The notes below the pieces were generated by a model, which searched no databases, was not told where the DNA came from, and saw only the letters and a program-made list of their open reading frames with translations. Shown piece after piece: positions 43,301 through 54,405 of a stretch of DNA of 64,000 nucleotides. Each line of letters begins with the position of its first letter. Within the stretch, counting starts at the first letter, position 1. This stretch comes from Chrysopilus asiliformis (Eukaryota > Arthropoda > Insecta > Diptera > Rhagionidae): positions 95,604,284-95,668,283 of the forward strand of contig OZ035962.1 in the NCBI GenBank assembly GCA_964034945.1. Direction: 5' to 3'. The translations under genes were made by a program, and so were the position numbers.

Positions 43301-46300
43301 CAGAAAGACCGACGGTCAGACAAGACCGACGGACGGACATGCGGAAATCAAAATCATTTGGCATCCCAAACCCCTCACTTTTATGTCTGACAAACAGGCT
43401 CGATGCGTTACAAATGGTATATGAAATCTAATATATTCCTATATGATATGTATATCATGTAGAGAAGGGATACGCAACTGGCGCGACGTTCAAGCTAGAC
43501 CCGTAGAAAAAATTTAAAATCAATTGAATTATTAGCAAACTAGCAGACCCGTCGTTTGCAGCGAAAAGTTTTTTGTATAAATTTTAGAATGCCAAAAAAC
43601 CATAAATAACTTAAAAAGTTTTGGGAAAAACGTTATTGCAGGACCTTCCGTTTTGAATTTTGTAAATCTAACACCAGATTCGTGATCAGCGACCCCAAAA
43701 ACCCCCTAATGCAATTTTTTCCCGCAAAATATGGGAAAAAGGATATTTGCGTTATCCTTAAAGAACCTTCCGTTTTGAATTTTGAAAATCTAACACCGGA
43801 TTCGAAATCAGCGACCCCGAAAACCCCCGAGTGAAACTTTTCAGCCTTCTATTGAGCAGGATTCATGGCGAAAATCACAGTTGAAAAACACCCAAACCTC
43901 CTTTACCCGCCGTTCACCCCCTTAGGGGTAAAATTTCGGAAAACCCCGCCCTAGTGAGCGCCTATGCGTTGGTTGGGACCGACTGTGAAAGTTTCAAGTC
44001 TCTAGCTTCAGGGGTTTGGGCTGGGCGTTGATGAGTCAGTCAGGTTAAACGATTTTATATATAGAGATAACGCCGAATTATTTTTTACTGGTCAATTATT
44101 TTTTACTATCGTTACTAGTTGCAAAAATTTTGGTTCTGCGTCGTGGTGATTCCTGGATAACACAAAAAAGGCAAAAAATGAAGTTCTAAATTTATTTACT
44201 TTATACATTTGGCCCGCCAAAAAATCTAGTTGCGTATCCCTGATATAGAGTATGAAAATGTCTAATCTAGAAAATGTCTAATTTAGATCTTAAACACATT
44301 GATTTCTGCCTGAGTTTGATTTTTGACCTAAATTTCTAAGTTACAGATAATGATTCACGAATTACATGTAGATAATAAATTACGTCCGTGTCCATTAGAA
44401 ATTATTTCGATAAACGATTTATAAAAGAATATCTGATCCAATTTTCATAATGGATTCTTTACACTAAAGTAAGTATGAGTTAAAATCTTTAGAAATTGAT
44501 CTACCGCACCTTGAAACGTTCTTTAAATTCTAAAAAAAATCGTGCAAAATGAAGGATTTTTGCAAACAAGCGAAAAACTGGGTGAGAATCCATATATGAT
44601 TGGTAAACATTGATAAAACTTTCAGGCTATAATTTAAGGATGGGTGCACATTAAAATCAAATTAATCACTTTATTCTTGATTCGAGAATAAAAAGGTTTG
44701 GTCATAATTTCAAAAAGTGTTTGGCTTTAACCAATTCAATAAATTATTTCCTCGCTTTTCCGCGAAAAATTGTGTGAGATCGTTTAATGATTTTGTCAGG
44801 CAGTTGATTGGAAAATAAAATTATTACTAGGAAAATTTAGTAAAACGCAAATAATTAGGCTCAATGAACTTTGCAATCCTGTATGGGCCTGACCAATAAC
44901 CCGTGACTAACTTAGTAACAGCTTTTGGTGTGTGCGAAACGGGCTATTTGATTGCTAATTTCGGTTCAAATCCTAGTTTTTATTGAAAAGTTTTAAATTC
45001 CCTGTCATAAATGTGTGAAAACTTACTAGAATTAGCAAGCAAATAGCCCGTTTCGCACACACCAAAAGCTGTTACTAAGTTAGTCACGGGTCATTGGTAA
45101 GGCCCTATGTTTTGATTATGTAGTTTTTTTTGAAATGCTGAATTCTATTGAAACGTTTGTCTTTGACCTTTTGAGCAATGATTTCAACAAAATTTCATAA
45201 AATTTCCCAGAATCTGAATCAGAAAGGTAACTAGAAAATTATTATTTCTACAGAATCGATAAAATCATTGTTTTCCAGTTGATTAAATGTTTTTTACTCA
45301 TTAGAGGTCAACCTTAAAGGGCCAAATATTTATAAAAATTGGTTTAATATAATTAAGATGGGTCTGATTATATTTTTCACCTGATAAACAACAGCAGTAA
45401 TATTTTAGATAAATCCACAGCTATACTATTAGAAAGTGCCAAAATCAATGAACTATTGACCTCGATATTTCAAAGCATAAATTAAACATTATGCTATTTT
45501 CTTGTCCCCAATTCTTGCCATTTTTATGACAATTTAACCGAATTTGTTTTTTTTTTGCAAATGTGCTTTCCCGCTATTTTGCGTAAATTTGCCTTGCAGA
45601 AATAACGACCAGTGGTTGAAATAATCAAGGAAAATCCAGAAAACCATTTCGCGGTAACAGAAGCAAGAAAATTTAGCCAAAAATATATGCAAAGAGAACT
45701 CCTACTCCTATTACGACTTGAAGAAATTCAAGCTGACCAGAAAAATTTTGCGGTGTTTGAGTAGAATCGGTTTAACTTGGGTATAGTGTATGGGAAATGA
45801 TGAAAATGTACAGAGAAGGGAGTCGCTTAAATAAAAAACATCGAGTTTGCTTACAATAAATAAAATCAGATTTTCATTTTTCCTTAGAGAGTCCTTTTTG
45901 GTCACGCGAACGTTTTTCGCATTTTTACCAAAAATTTCCCTGGCAAAACGTCTCAAATGATTTTGATTTGGAGCTGTTGATGTTGTGTCTGTAATTGAGA
46001 ACAGAGGGAAAGTCCTCCACAGTTCGTTTCATCAAGTGTCGGTTTTTTTCTTTGCTCATTTCGGCCCTTGTAGGAAACTTTTTATTTTTTTTTTTTTGAT
46101 TTTCCAATATAGGTCAGACGTCATATCACGTGCACGCAATTATTTCGGCCCTTGTTCCTCGGTCCTGTCGATCAAATTCGCACAATGTGATTTTTTTTGT
46201 TATGCTATAAAACTAGTATGTGTGCAAATGGTATACGTGAATTTTTAACGCATTCTCTTGCTGTAAAATTTAGGTAATGTCTTTTGTAAATACGTTCAAA

Positions 46301-49300
46301 ATACTTTTATGTATTTAGGTCTAAAATAGTATGCCATTATTAGACGATTTGACGTCAGTATAGATTTGACTTTTTTGTCTAAATTAGTATTTTTCCAATA
46401 ACACAACATTCAAAGCGTGTAGACGATATTTCCAAACATAAAAGAATCAGTTTGACAAAACCTTTCTTCTAAAAATATTCCATCTAAAAATATGTAGAGG
46501 ATAAACCAAATCAAAATTCAAGTTTTATTTATTTGTTTTGTTTTTCAAACATTTTTCTCTTTTTGTCTTTGCTTCTAAAAAGACTGACCGTACGACCCGA
46601 ATTTTCCGGGGCAGTATTCGATTTCGAAATGTGGCGTCGGATCCCAGGAGCTAAATTTTTGTCTAAGATGACGAATTTAACCCGAATTTTTATGTTGTTT
46701 AGCACTTTTTGATTAATTTAAAATCATTAAAAAATTTCACACTCTTTGTTTTTCTATAGTGTAACAGCATACAAAAATGTACGCTGAAAACTTAGGTTGA
46801 AAAAGTTTCAATTTTTGAACTACTTTTGAGCCAAAAATTGCCGCAGTTCTCGAACAATCGACCGGTAAGCGTAAAGCAACTTCTGTTGTCATCCTAAATA
46901 CCTTGCAGCAATTCATTTTTTTGATCGGCCGATTGGATCTATACGTTAGAAACGGTATACCAAGTCTAATATCTGCGGTAATAAGTTAAAGTAGTTTAAG
47001 TCAATTTCCAGGCGAAGCCAAAGTAATCTGTGTGGAAATGTAAATACACAGCAATTTGGCTTCGCCTGAAAATCGACTTAAGCCACTTTAACTTAATATT
47101 CAGATATGATAGACTATCAAAAAATTGATTCCCGGCTTATACAGAAAAAAATGATGTCTGGGGTTCGCGTTACGCGGGTTCTGGCTGGTCCAGGTTCATT
47201 TTGTGTGAAAAACGTTTTCAAAATCACGGCACTTTGAAAAGTATTCGGCTTAGGTAGCTCTCCGGCTTATATAGGGTCTGGCTTATAAAGGTTTCACGGT
47301 AGTATATTATATAGGGTCCGGCTTATAAAGGTTTCACGGCACCGAAAAACTCGAGAAATAGGTACCTTAAAAGCTTTTGAAAAAACCGTTATGCCTTTAG
47401 GACTTCCATGTCGAATATTGAAGTACTAACACGAGATTGTCATTCGAATATATCATAAACATAACTGTAAAGTTTTACCCAAATCCGTTTACCAGTTTTT
47501 ACGTGCGGTAACAAACAGACAAAAATTGAACTAAAGCAGGTTTTGTCCATCACTGGCAGTGTTGTTCATCTACGCGTAGAGTTTAATTGTCAATAGCGTA
47601 GACAATAGATTTGGGGTAGACAATGTAGACATTGGCGTAGACAATGTCGACTTTGCGTAGACAATGTAGACTTTCTCATGTTTGTCAAAACAAAGTCATC
47701 AGGGCTCCTCAGCGACACCAGCGCCGTACCTTTATTGTCTTTTTCGTTTGTATGGGAACCTAACCTCATTTCCTATTGTACGTGCCCACAGTGAAATTGT
47801 GTGTTTTTTTTTTAAATATGGCAGGAAGTATCGCTGTATCGCTGCTTAAAAACAAAGCATTTAAAGAGCTGGACTTTGAGGCCAACAACAAATACTCCGC
47901 TTTTTGCCTGCAGTGCAAATTTTTTTTTGCAAAATACTGCCGAAAGCAGACTAAGACGGCATTTGGCGATTGCTTCCTGTAAATTGTGCTTTATTATGTT
48001 AAAATTAATTGAAGAAAATGAGATTTTAAAACTAAATCAGCTATCCTTTTTTTATTATTAATTATCTACATTGTCTACGCGTAGAGAATAGACCATTGTC
48101 TACAGTAATAGTCTACGCGTAGACAATGGTGTAGTCTACATCACGTAGACTACGCGGCACAACACTGATCACTGGCCTAAATTAATGTAGTTTAAAAAAA
48201 ATCGAATTTTTTATTTTGACGTTATATGAATCCTAAGAAATCAAGCCTGTGAGATTTATTAATATACCATACAAAAAAGATTACCTGTAGACAGGAAGTT
48301 AGAGACGGTTTTCACACAAAACTTTTTGTTCAAAAAATTCTTTCTTTAGAATTTTTAAGTTTTTTTTAATCAATACTAGCTTTATGCCGAGAATAGCAGC
48401 GGATGGATAGACGTCAGGAAGTGCCGTGGTATGTTGTTTCAAAGTTTTATTGTTCGCGGGATGAAGGAACTTCTAACTTTTACTGTACGTTTAAAAGTAT
48501 ACTTAATAAAATAGTTGTGCGCATATAAAGGTGCTCGAGGAAGTCAAGGGAAGATATACCGTGAAGGAATAATACGATTTTTCTTCTACAAAAGATGCTG
48601 GTTTGCATAATCTTCATGTTTTCAAATTAATAAATCAAATCAACTTACCCCTTTTTATCATCGTTGTTGTTGCCATTCCCTTCGTTAGCAGCTTGAATGA
48701 TATTTCCGGTAGTCATCTTCTTATAGCCTCCAATATTCCCTTCGATTGGCTTCCCGTCATTTGGTTCACCTTCGCCGGGTTCATAACTCTGCAAATTTGC
48801 ACTTTCACATTCGACTTCAGGCAACACAGAAATTGCACGTTCACTAACCCGTTCGGCCATATCGCCACGATCTCCAGTAGGATCAGCACTTCCGCTGCCA
48901 CCATTCCCCGATTTGTTGTTGTTGTTGTGATTGCTATTATTATTATTATTATTATTGTTACTCTTTCCATCGCCGCCAGTGGGATTCGGCTGAAGGAGGT
49001 TGTCTGATGATTTCTTGGGATTCAGAATTGAAACTTCGGCCTCAATTGGTTGTGAAGGGGGGGCAGGCGATTTGCCACTGGATGAATTCCCGGCATCGGC
49101 GTTTGTTGTTGTAGATTGAGTGGTCATTCTGCTGTGGGAAGGACTGCCACCTTCTTTACCAGGCTGCTCCATAATTGTCTTCAGATTTTCAGATTTTTCC
49201 AATGGGGCCGCTGTTCCTTGCGCGATGTCATCGGCCATCTTTCCCATATCACTTTCTAGGGTCTTAAGGTCAGTCAAATTCTCGTTAATGGTTTTTTGAA

Positions 49301-52300
49301 TCTCATCAGTTGCCTCGGTAACGGTTTTCTGGATGGTCTCCAAGGTTCTTGTGGATTTTTCAAGTATCGCTGTAGGCAGCATGTCGTCGGCTTTCAGATC
49401 GCTTAGGCTTCCGGACGTGGACGCACCTGTATTGATTTGACTTTGACTATTGGATTTACTGAGAGGTATGTGATTCGTCAAAGTGGTTGTTATTTGAACC
49501 GGTTGCGCAGTAATTGCAGCAGTGGTCATTGATACAACGTTTGCTTTCGTCATTGGAATCAGTCTCCCATTGGCATCAACCGTTACTTCTTCTTGGTTTT
49601 CAGCTTCCGACGCGGGCGCCGTCTCCGCTGTGCTTTCAGTTGCTTCAGGATTTGGTTTCTTTTCATTTTTAAAGCTATTCTTTTTCTCCAACTTTCTGCT
49701 AAGGTTGCTATCCGAACGTTTGTTCATTAAATTTGATGGTTCCCGCTTTAGTTTTGATGCAGAATCTATCTTAGTACTCGAAGGCTGACGCTTTATCAAA
49801 CCTTTTTTAATACTTGAAGGTTCTCTTTTTAAAGCGTTCGCTTCCTTCTTCACGGTCGATCCCTCCCGCCTAAAATTCGAAGTTCCCTTTTTCAAATTTG
49901 ATGGAGTCCTTTTAATGTTGCTGGTTTCCTTCTTCAGATTGGACTCCTTTCGCGTTGTGGAAGGAGTTCGTTTGACACTTGATTCAGGTTTCTTAAGACT
50001 ACTACTCGGAGTCTTTTTGGCACTTGGAGGTTCCTTCCGAACAGTGGATCTACTGCTTGGAGCGGGTTTTCTTGTTGCAGCAGGGCGAGACGTTGAGGGT
50101 TTGCTCGCAGGTTTCTTCGGTGCAGTGACCGAAGAGGATCTCGGTTTTGGTGTCGGTTTTGTATTCATCATGGAAATATCAGTTTTGCTGCGGGATGCCC
50201 GGGTAGTTGATCGCGATATTGATTTTGGTGCTGGACTCACTGATTTTCGACGTGTTTTACTGGGACTCGTGCTGCGACTTTTCGGAACGCTTACACGTCG
50301 TTTCGGAGGACTTAGGGTTCGACTTTTTCTCGGGCTCGATTCGCTTTGACGAACTCGAGAATTCGACCTGGATGCGGTCTTAGATCCGGCTCTGGAATCT
50401 GGGCGAGATCCAGCTCGAGAAGTTGATCTGGACGTGGCTCGGGAATTTGGCCTGGAATGAGGGTAAAGAAGGTCCTTTGACGGAGAATTTGATCGGGAGT
50501 TTACTAAAGATGGCCCCCGTGAATTCGCTCGGGAATTACTTTTCGATCCAGATCGAGAAGCACCTCGCATTGGAATTTTCGAGAAAGAGTCACGTCGACC
50601 CAATCTAGCACCATTTTCCATATCATCAGAGTTCGGTGGGACTTCTTTGTTTGGTGTACCGATGATCGGGGACAAGGATGTCGGCTTCGCGACACGTCGG
50701 TTGAAACTTTTCGGACCACCAGTTTTGGATGAAGAAGAATCACTAGGAAGGATTGATTTCCGCCTACCCATTGCTAAAGGCAGCGGTGAGATGGCGGAGG
50801 GTCTTCGAAAACTGTAATCCGACGTGGCGGTACTCAAATTAGAGCTTCTTCTGTCCGATGTGATAGAACTTCGAGGTTCAGTTTGACTCGAACTTCGTCT
50901 TTCAGGTGAGATAGAGCTGCGCCGTCGATCTTTTCTAATTGGTGACAAGGATTGTCGCCGCTTTAATCGCAAATCATCCATGCTGGATATCATATTGGCT
51001 CTGACTGGGATCCGAGATGGAGAACTATCTGCGCTGTTTATAATTCTTAAGAGTCCTCTTTGTCTACTAGTCGGATTGGGATTAAATGAAGTGCGGCGCC
51101 CTCCTCCCGCAGATTGAATACCACCAAATAAATCCAGAGATGATTGGTTGAGTCTCTGTTCGGATGGAAGAGGTTGTTGGGATATTTTCGGAAGTGCTTC
51201 GTAGCTGCGTATTCTATTTCTGTTTTGTAAAATACCCTTTGTTGTTGACGGAGTGATGCGACCCGGCGTGGAAGACATATTAAATTGAACGGATGGACGT
51301 GCTAACTCGTCGGATATTTGCGCATTGTTAGCAATGGCAGGTAGATTAATTCGGGGAGAGGGAGAGGACGGTCGTGATGGGTCTTTAAAACCTCGACCAA
51401 GGAATGGTGATGAACGTCCCTTTTTCGGACTCGGTGATTCTGGTCTGGAATTCTGAGGTGATCTTTCCGCGATGATCGTGAATGACGACTTTTTGTGCGG
51501 CCGTGGTGGATTTATTCTAGAATTACTGATATTAGATTAAGCAGAAATTTCTATCTCCAAAGAATTACCTGTAATCCGAACCAGTATTTATCGCATTGGT
51601 GAGGATTGGCGCAGGTAAAGGTTTCAGGATCGCTCCGGATGGAGGAAGACCGAGAGGAATATTCTCTGCCCCTAGTTTGGCATCGACAACTGTTGAACCA
51701 GCAGGCAGGAATTTAGCAGATGGCAATCTACTTGGAAGGCGTGAATCTAAAGATTTCCCTACTTTTGGGGGGGATTTCTCCTCCCCGCTGCTTGAGGTAT
51801 TCGAGTCAGGAATCAGAGTAGCTAGTGGCGATTCTTGCTGGATTTGTCGTTGGTTGATCAACATTACGTTCTTAGAACTCGGTCGTAATCGAGGTATTTT
51901 CGTCCATTCCTGGTAATTGTTTGTTGGCTTAAACCATTCACTACTAGAGTAGGAGTCATTGGACTCCTGGCGTGGATATCGGACAGGCTCTTTTGAAAAT
52001 ATCCTCTTCGGGCGCACATCAATTTCAGTCTGGTTTCTGAAACAATAGACATTATTGGAGTACAGGTAAAAAAATCCCTTAAATTTTCGGCGGAAGGTTT
52101 ACCTTAAATTTTCGGCAGTCTCAGGATATTCGTCGGAAAAATCTGAAAATCTCTGTTGCACAGGGGTCCACTGGTGGTATCCCTCCGGACCAGTGGTGTT
52201 ATTCATTCCTATGTGAGGAGAACTCGGAACGACTCTACGACTTAAATCAGCACTTTGGGGTAAAATTCGAACACCGGAACTGGCGCTTCCAGAGTAAACC

Positions 52301-52695
52301 CGAATTTCGGGTGGTCGATTCCCATCTCCCAACAGGGATCCTCCAGAAAAAGACCGCGTTGGTGGTCTTAACCTTTCCGTGTCTTGTCGCACATTATCCG
52401 CTAGCACCGTAATATTCGGGCTGGGGATTCGCTCTATTGGATGTGTGAAAGACGTCATTTTCGGGAAGCTATCGTCAGGTTCGAAGCTCCTGAGTGAAGA
52501 ATTCCTGCGCATGCTTCCGTATAGGTGGCTGTCGAAACTTTCGAGGAACTCTTCAGACGGAGGTGGCACTGGATCCCCAAAAAGGCTCGTATACTGATTG
52601 TCGTAGTAGTTGGCAGCATTCGTTGACGATGGTGACATGGTGTTGCGGTAATCGTAATGAGACGGTATAACTGAAGGTGATGATGATTTTCTCAT
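34205..52695 (-). CDS. stum: stum (stumble; SPEC3-domain membrane protein), complete, 8 exons
   Basis: Exons on the - strand in order: 52695-52103, 52036-51569, 51525-48649, 36555-36031, 35974-35851, 35779-35653, 34568-34374 and 34314-34205. Total 5019 nt, 1672 residues plus stop, with every phase matching. The N-terminal 1300 residues are Ser/Arg/Pro/Lys-rich and disordered. A Cys-cluster region follows, then the SPEC3 domain with [32 protein letters not shown] and [15 protein letters not shown] membrane segments, and a short cytosolic [16 protein letters not shown] helix. In Drosophila, stum acts in mechanical sensing by proprioceptive dendrites and SPEC3 proteins occur in cilia; the role here is inferred. 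The ATG at 52693-52695 is preceded by an in-frame TAG at 52711-52713, so I took it as the start. Confidence 0.92.
34374..34568 (-). CDS. stum: stum exon 7 (SPEC3 core)
   Basis: It encodes [17 protein letters not shown], a short loop, then the last membrane segments [14 protein letters not shown] and [14 protein letters not shown]. Borders are ctaaag and gtacgt. Confidence 0.93.
35653..35779 (-). CDS. stum: stum exon 6 (SPEC3 start)
   Basis: It encodes [20 protein letters not shown], then the first hydrophobic segment ([20 protein letters not shown]). It ends within the conserved PGLG motif at gtaagc. Confidence 0.93.
35851..35974 (-). CDS. stum: stum exon 5
   Basis: A 124-nt exon between ttgcag and gtaaga encoding [19 protein letters not shown] and [13 protein letters not shown], the basic region before the SPEC3 domain. 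Confidence 0.9.
36031..36555 (-). CDS. stum: stum exon 4 (cysteine-cluster exon)
   Basis: It is joined in phase across a 12.1-kb intron. It holds several CC and C..C clusters interleaved with Lys/Arg, including two copies of a CIPCRR unit ([10 protein letters not shown] and [12 protein letters not shown]), [11 protein letters not shown] and CLNKFLCC. Such Cys/Lys clusters could be palmitoylated or bind metal; this is inference. Confidence 0.9.
36556..38557. other. stum: stum intron 3, first part on the map
   Basis: No exon recognised. Contains a stretch of alternating AATAATT runs near 36870-36950 and short non-coding open frames. Confidence 0.4.
38558..38719 (+). repeat. 21-bp minisatellite
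   Basis: Six near-identical copies of GACTTTTATCCGGAAAAAGT plus one base, split after the fourth by a diverged segment. 21 bp keeps all frames open, so both strands show artefactual heptapeptide ORFs. The unit is nearly palindromic around TCCGGA. Confidence 0.9.
38992..39477. repeat. Foldback MITE with TGTTACGGTCAAT termini
   Basis: TATATGTTACGGTCAAT at the left is repeated inverted at the right. The interior alternates short palindromes, GCCCGGGCAAT on the left half and GACCAGGCAAT/GCCTGATC on the right, each bordered by ATTATTTATAATG-like arms. Confidence 0.72.
39503..39736. mobile_element. Short pogo-like MITE, divergent subfamily
   Basis: TIRs CACCCATACCTCGATATACG and the inverse TATCGAGGTATGGGTG with TA on both sides; 234 bp, non-coding. 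It is in the stum 12-kb intron next to another inverted-repeat element. Confidence 0.75.
40690..41050. other. GC-rich island of unknown nature in stum intron
   Basis: About 350 bp with base composition near 50% GC in an otherwise AT-rich intron (for example GGTTGCGGGCCCAAAGTAAC and ACCAAGGGGGCCGTGGCTAT). No long ORF and no inverted repeat ends. It could be a UTR fragment of a non-LTR element; I cannot identify it. Confidence 0.35.
41870..42110 (+). repeat. Degenerate GTCY-type repeat
   Basis: ATTTCAAGGCTCTAGCTC, a short ACAGACTAACAGACAG tract and CGGGAAATGTCTTTTACGCAAAATTAAG occur in order. Related sequences flank the hAT stack at 56880-57044 and 60212-60560. Confidence 0.45.
42225..42712 (+). 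repeat. Interspersed repeat with threefold internal duplication
   Basis: It begins ACCCGTCGTTGCCGGGTTAA and ends after a GACA run with CAACTCATTTTTTATTTATA. The block TCAGGCCAATCGG...TTTCCCCGCGAAAG...AAGTTTCGA recurs two to three times at about 140-bp spacing. The superfamily is uncertain (RTE-like or Helitron-like tails look similar). Confidence 0.55.
42900..43462 (+). repeat. GTCY-type interspersed element
   Basis: A fuller copy: GGTCCGATTGGATTTTGGTG, ATTTCAATTCTCTAGCTCAA, a GACAGACGGACGG tract near 43265-43340, then GCGTTACAAATGGTATATGA. Confidence 0.65.
43540..44067 (+). repeat. Related repeat with GACCCGTCGTTTGC start
   Basis: It begins CTAGCAGACCCGTCGTTTGC, contains two direct copies of ACCTTCCGTTTTGAATTTTG then ATCAGCGACCCC, and ends CGATTTTATATATAGAGAT. 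A fragment of the same family is at 62225-62445 in reverse. Confidence 0.55.
44885..45105. mobile_element. Long-TIR MITE with GGGCCT termini
   Basis: Arms of about 80 bp (ACCCGTGACTAACTTAGTAA and GTGTGTGCGAAACGGGCTAT and their inverse) flank a short loop. TAT lies on both sides (44882-44884, 45106-45108), a possible 2-3 bp duplication. Confidence 0.78.
45106..46970. other. stum: stum intron 3, unassigned part
   Basis: AT-rich with no gene seen. The last 130 bp (ATTCGATTGTTCGAG-like, AACGGTATACCAAGTC) look like another decayed GTCY-type repeat. Confidence 0.35.
46971..47105. repeat. Small foldback MITE
   Basis: Arms of about 60 bp (AAGTTAAAGT and CAGGCGAAGCCAAA with their inverse) start ATCTG and end CAGAT. 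Confidence 0.75.
47268..47340 (+). repeat. Direct duplication
   Basis: TATATAGGGTCTGGCTTATA then AAGGTTTCACGG occurs twice with about 38-bp spacing; related GGCTTATA units occur just upstream. Confidence 0.75.
47557..48167 (+). mobile_element. hAT-family deletion derivative with perfect 8-bp TSD
   Basis: The left end CAGTGTTGTTC and right end CACAACACTG form short TIRs flanked by the identical ATCACTGG at 47549-47556 and 48168-48175. Subterminal regions carry many GTAGACAATG and CTACGCGTAGAC motifs in both orientations, likely transposase-binding sites. The 611-bp body keeps a transposase-N-terminus-like remnant. Confidence 0.85.
47818..47985 (+). pseudogene. Broken hAT transposase N-terminus (BED-finger-like)
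   Basis: The frame from ATG at 47818 reads [13 protein letters not shown] then FCLQCKFFF. The neighbouring frame continues [11 protein letters not shown]. Together they look like a BED-type finger (C..C then a Leu/His helix) disrupted by a frameshift in a T-run near 47925. The rest of the transposase is absent. Confidence 0.4.
48649..51525 (-). CDS. stum: stum exon 3 (long disordered exon)
   Basis: About 959 codons rich in Ser, Arg, Lys and Pro, with SRSNSR-like repeats near the middle, KKTPSS/KKEPSS-like basic repeats, and a poly-Asn run (near 48930-48955) from an AAT/AAC microsatellite. Basic Ser/Pro repeats of this kind suggest microtubule association (inference). The donor is gtaagt. Confidence 0.9.
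51569..52036 (-). CDS. stum: stum exon 2
   Basis: It follows tttcag and encodes [17 protein letters not shown] and a Ser/Pro-rich segment ending NTGSDY. The Arg/Ser codon is split at gtaatt, which fits the next exon. Confidence 0.88.
52103..52695 (-). CDS. stum: stum exon 1 (first coding exon)
   Basis: It encodes the Ser-rich N terminus starting [16 protein letters not shown] and ending [12 protein letters not shown], with the codon for Arg split at gtaaac. Confidence 0.88.
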
Positions 52696-52770
52696 TCTAA
52701 GACCGTATGCCTATCTCTTAATCGATGATTTTGATTTCCTAATGTTCTTTTGTTTTTTGATATCATTCTG
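52696..52770 (-). other. stum: stum 5' UTR segment with upstream splice acceptor
   Basis: On the - strand a poly-T tract ends in cag at 52770-52768, giving a likely acceptor about 73 nt upstream of the start codon. Further 5' UTR exons and the promoter are therefore expected beyond it, possibly outside the window. Confidence 0.5.
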
Positions 52771-52948
52771 TAAAAAAAAAGACTATGTCAAAGCTCTTCA
52801 AATGGTTTTTGTCCTGGAGAAATTGCCGAAATGCTTTCACGGCTTGTACATACGGCATGAAATTAAATTGTTCATCAAAAAAGACTGCGAATTCTGGTAA
52901 TGAAAAACAATTGACAAACAAATGCAAATTGTTCAAAGATTTGTCCAT
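52763..52948 (-). other. Unidentified protein-like ORF just upstream of stum
   Basis: A 61-codon - strand ORF reads like real protein (SLPEFAVFFDEQFNFMPYVQ, then KAFRQFLQDKNHLKSFD). It runs into the poly-T tract and acceptor before stum exon 1 and stops there. I do not recognise it. It could be a fragment of a decayed gene or chance; there is no splice donor I trust. Confidence 0.2.
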
Positions 52949-52949
52949 T

Positions 52950-54405
52950 GAGAAGAGCGGCTACTGTTAGATTTCGATTTTTCATAAGAAAATATAAGAA
53001 AAGTAAAAAAAAGAGCTTCCTGGTTGGGATTTGATTTTCAAAAAAGACTAAAAGTCACCTACTTTACCCACCACGTCACTTGCGAAATCGCTCTTAATTG
53101 TGAAGATCTACCAATTGTGTTTAATTAACGAAATTAAGTATATTATCCGCATCTACAAACCGTTTGAAATGGAGTTTAAAGTTTGATGGAACCCGATTTT
53201 TTTAAAAGCAATAATAAAAAATTGTGCCTACAATTTCAAGGCCGTTACTACTCGATCTTTTTTTGTTAATTTTTGGAATGAAATTTCGTTCCACCAACCC
53301 CCTTTTTGCTACAAGCGCGATTTTATGAATAGCTTATAAAGATATTAAAAGTCAGGGGTCGCGTTTTAAATAAACGGTTCAAAACTATTGTTCTGTGTCT
53401 AGTATTTAAAATGCTGTGTCTAGTATTTAAAATATGTGACCCAAAAGTATTATATTATAGGAACAAAAGCATAATATTAGTACAGTGGCGTGCGTCATTT
53501 TTAAATTGCGAATAAAAAAAATAAATATAAGGTGAGAATTCTTACCGGCCGGTATTTGATGTCTATTTTTATCAACCGGCGACGTCGAGCCATAGATGTT
53601 CATGAAAATGTATTGATTTGCTGTGGTGATGACGATGCATGGGCATAAATTTGCATAGCCACGATTTCAGCATTAGTGCAGGTTTTTGTACAAATTCAAT
53701 ATTTAAAATTATTCTCGACATTTAGCTTTCACTTTGCTTTTATTTCCTTAGCGCTTTTTCAGCGTACCTTTGTTTGCATGTTTGCTAATCCGTCGGTATG
53801 AGGTAGGGCATTCAACAATCGGCATTTTTAAACATTTATTGTCAGTTAAATTCTCCTTATTTAAATTCCTGAAAATAAATAAAAATGTTAAATTGGTTAA
53901 TTAAGTGATATTGAAATAAATGAGTGGAAATTCGTTTTTGAATGAGTAGTTTTTTTTACACATGTGTTAAAAATCAAAAAAAAAAATATCTGGGAAATTG
54001 CAGATAAGTATTTTAGGTAAAACTTTTATAGAAATTCCTGTTCTAGGCAAGCAATCTAATAGGTTTTCAGTAAAAGATTTTTCCAACAGAGACCGGAAGT
54101 GTTTTCGGGGCGATTTCGTCTGGCTCTATTTTTGGTTCAGGCTTTATTATTTCTTTTTTAGTTAAGGATAACGTGTATATCTTTTTTTTATGTATTTTTT
54201 TTCGAGACAATTGGAAATTTGACTTAGAATAGTTCCAATCTCAGATGACGCTTTGGGAATTTTCGCATTTTTTTTAAATATTCTTTTTTTTTTGGTATAA
54301 ATAGAGAAGTAATATGTCGAAGAACTCTACTTGATCATATTGGTTGAAAATGGCATAAATGATGTAGGAATTTGCGCTTATTTCATTTTTTTCCATAACG
54401 AAATA
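52950..54405. other. Region upstream of stum, no gene seen
   Basis: AT-rich; may hold stum 5' UTR introns or promoter but I cannot place them. TAAAATGCTGTGTCTAGTATT is a short direct duplication near 53395-53440. Confidence 0.35.

Noticed and set aside
44975..45000. GGTTCAAATCC, similar to a tRNA B box
   Set aside because: It lies in the loop of a MITE, with no A box, no cloverleaf and no terminator in place.
49915..50349. 144-codon + strand ORF and other + strand frames across 49522-50608
   Set aside because: Shadows of the long Ser/Arg/Lys-rich stum exon.
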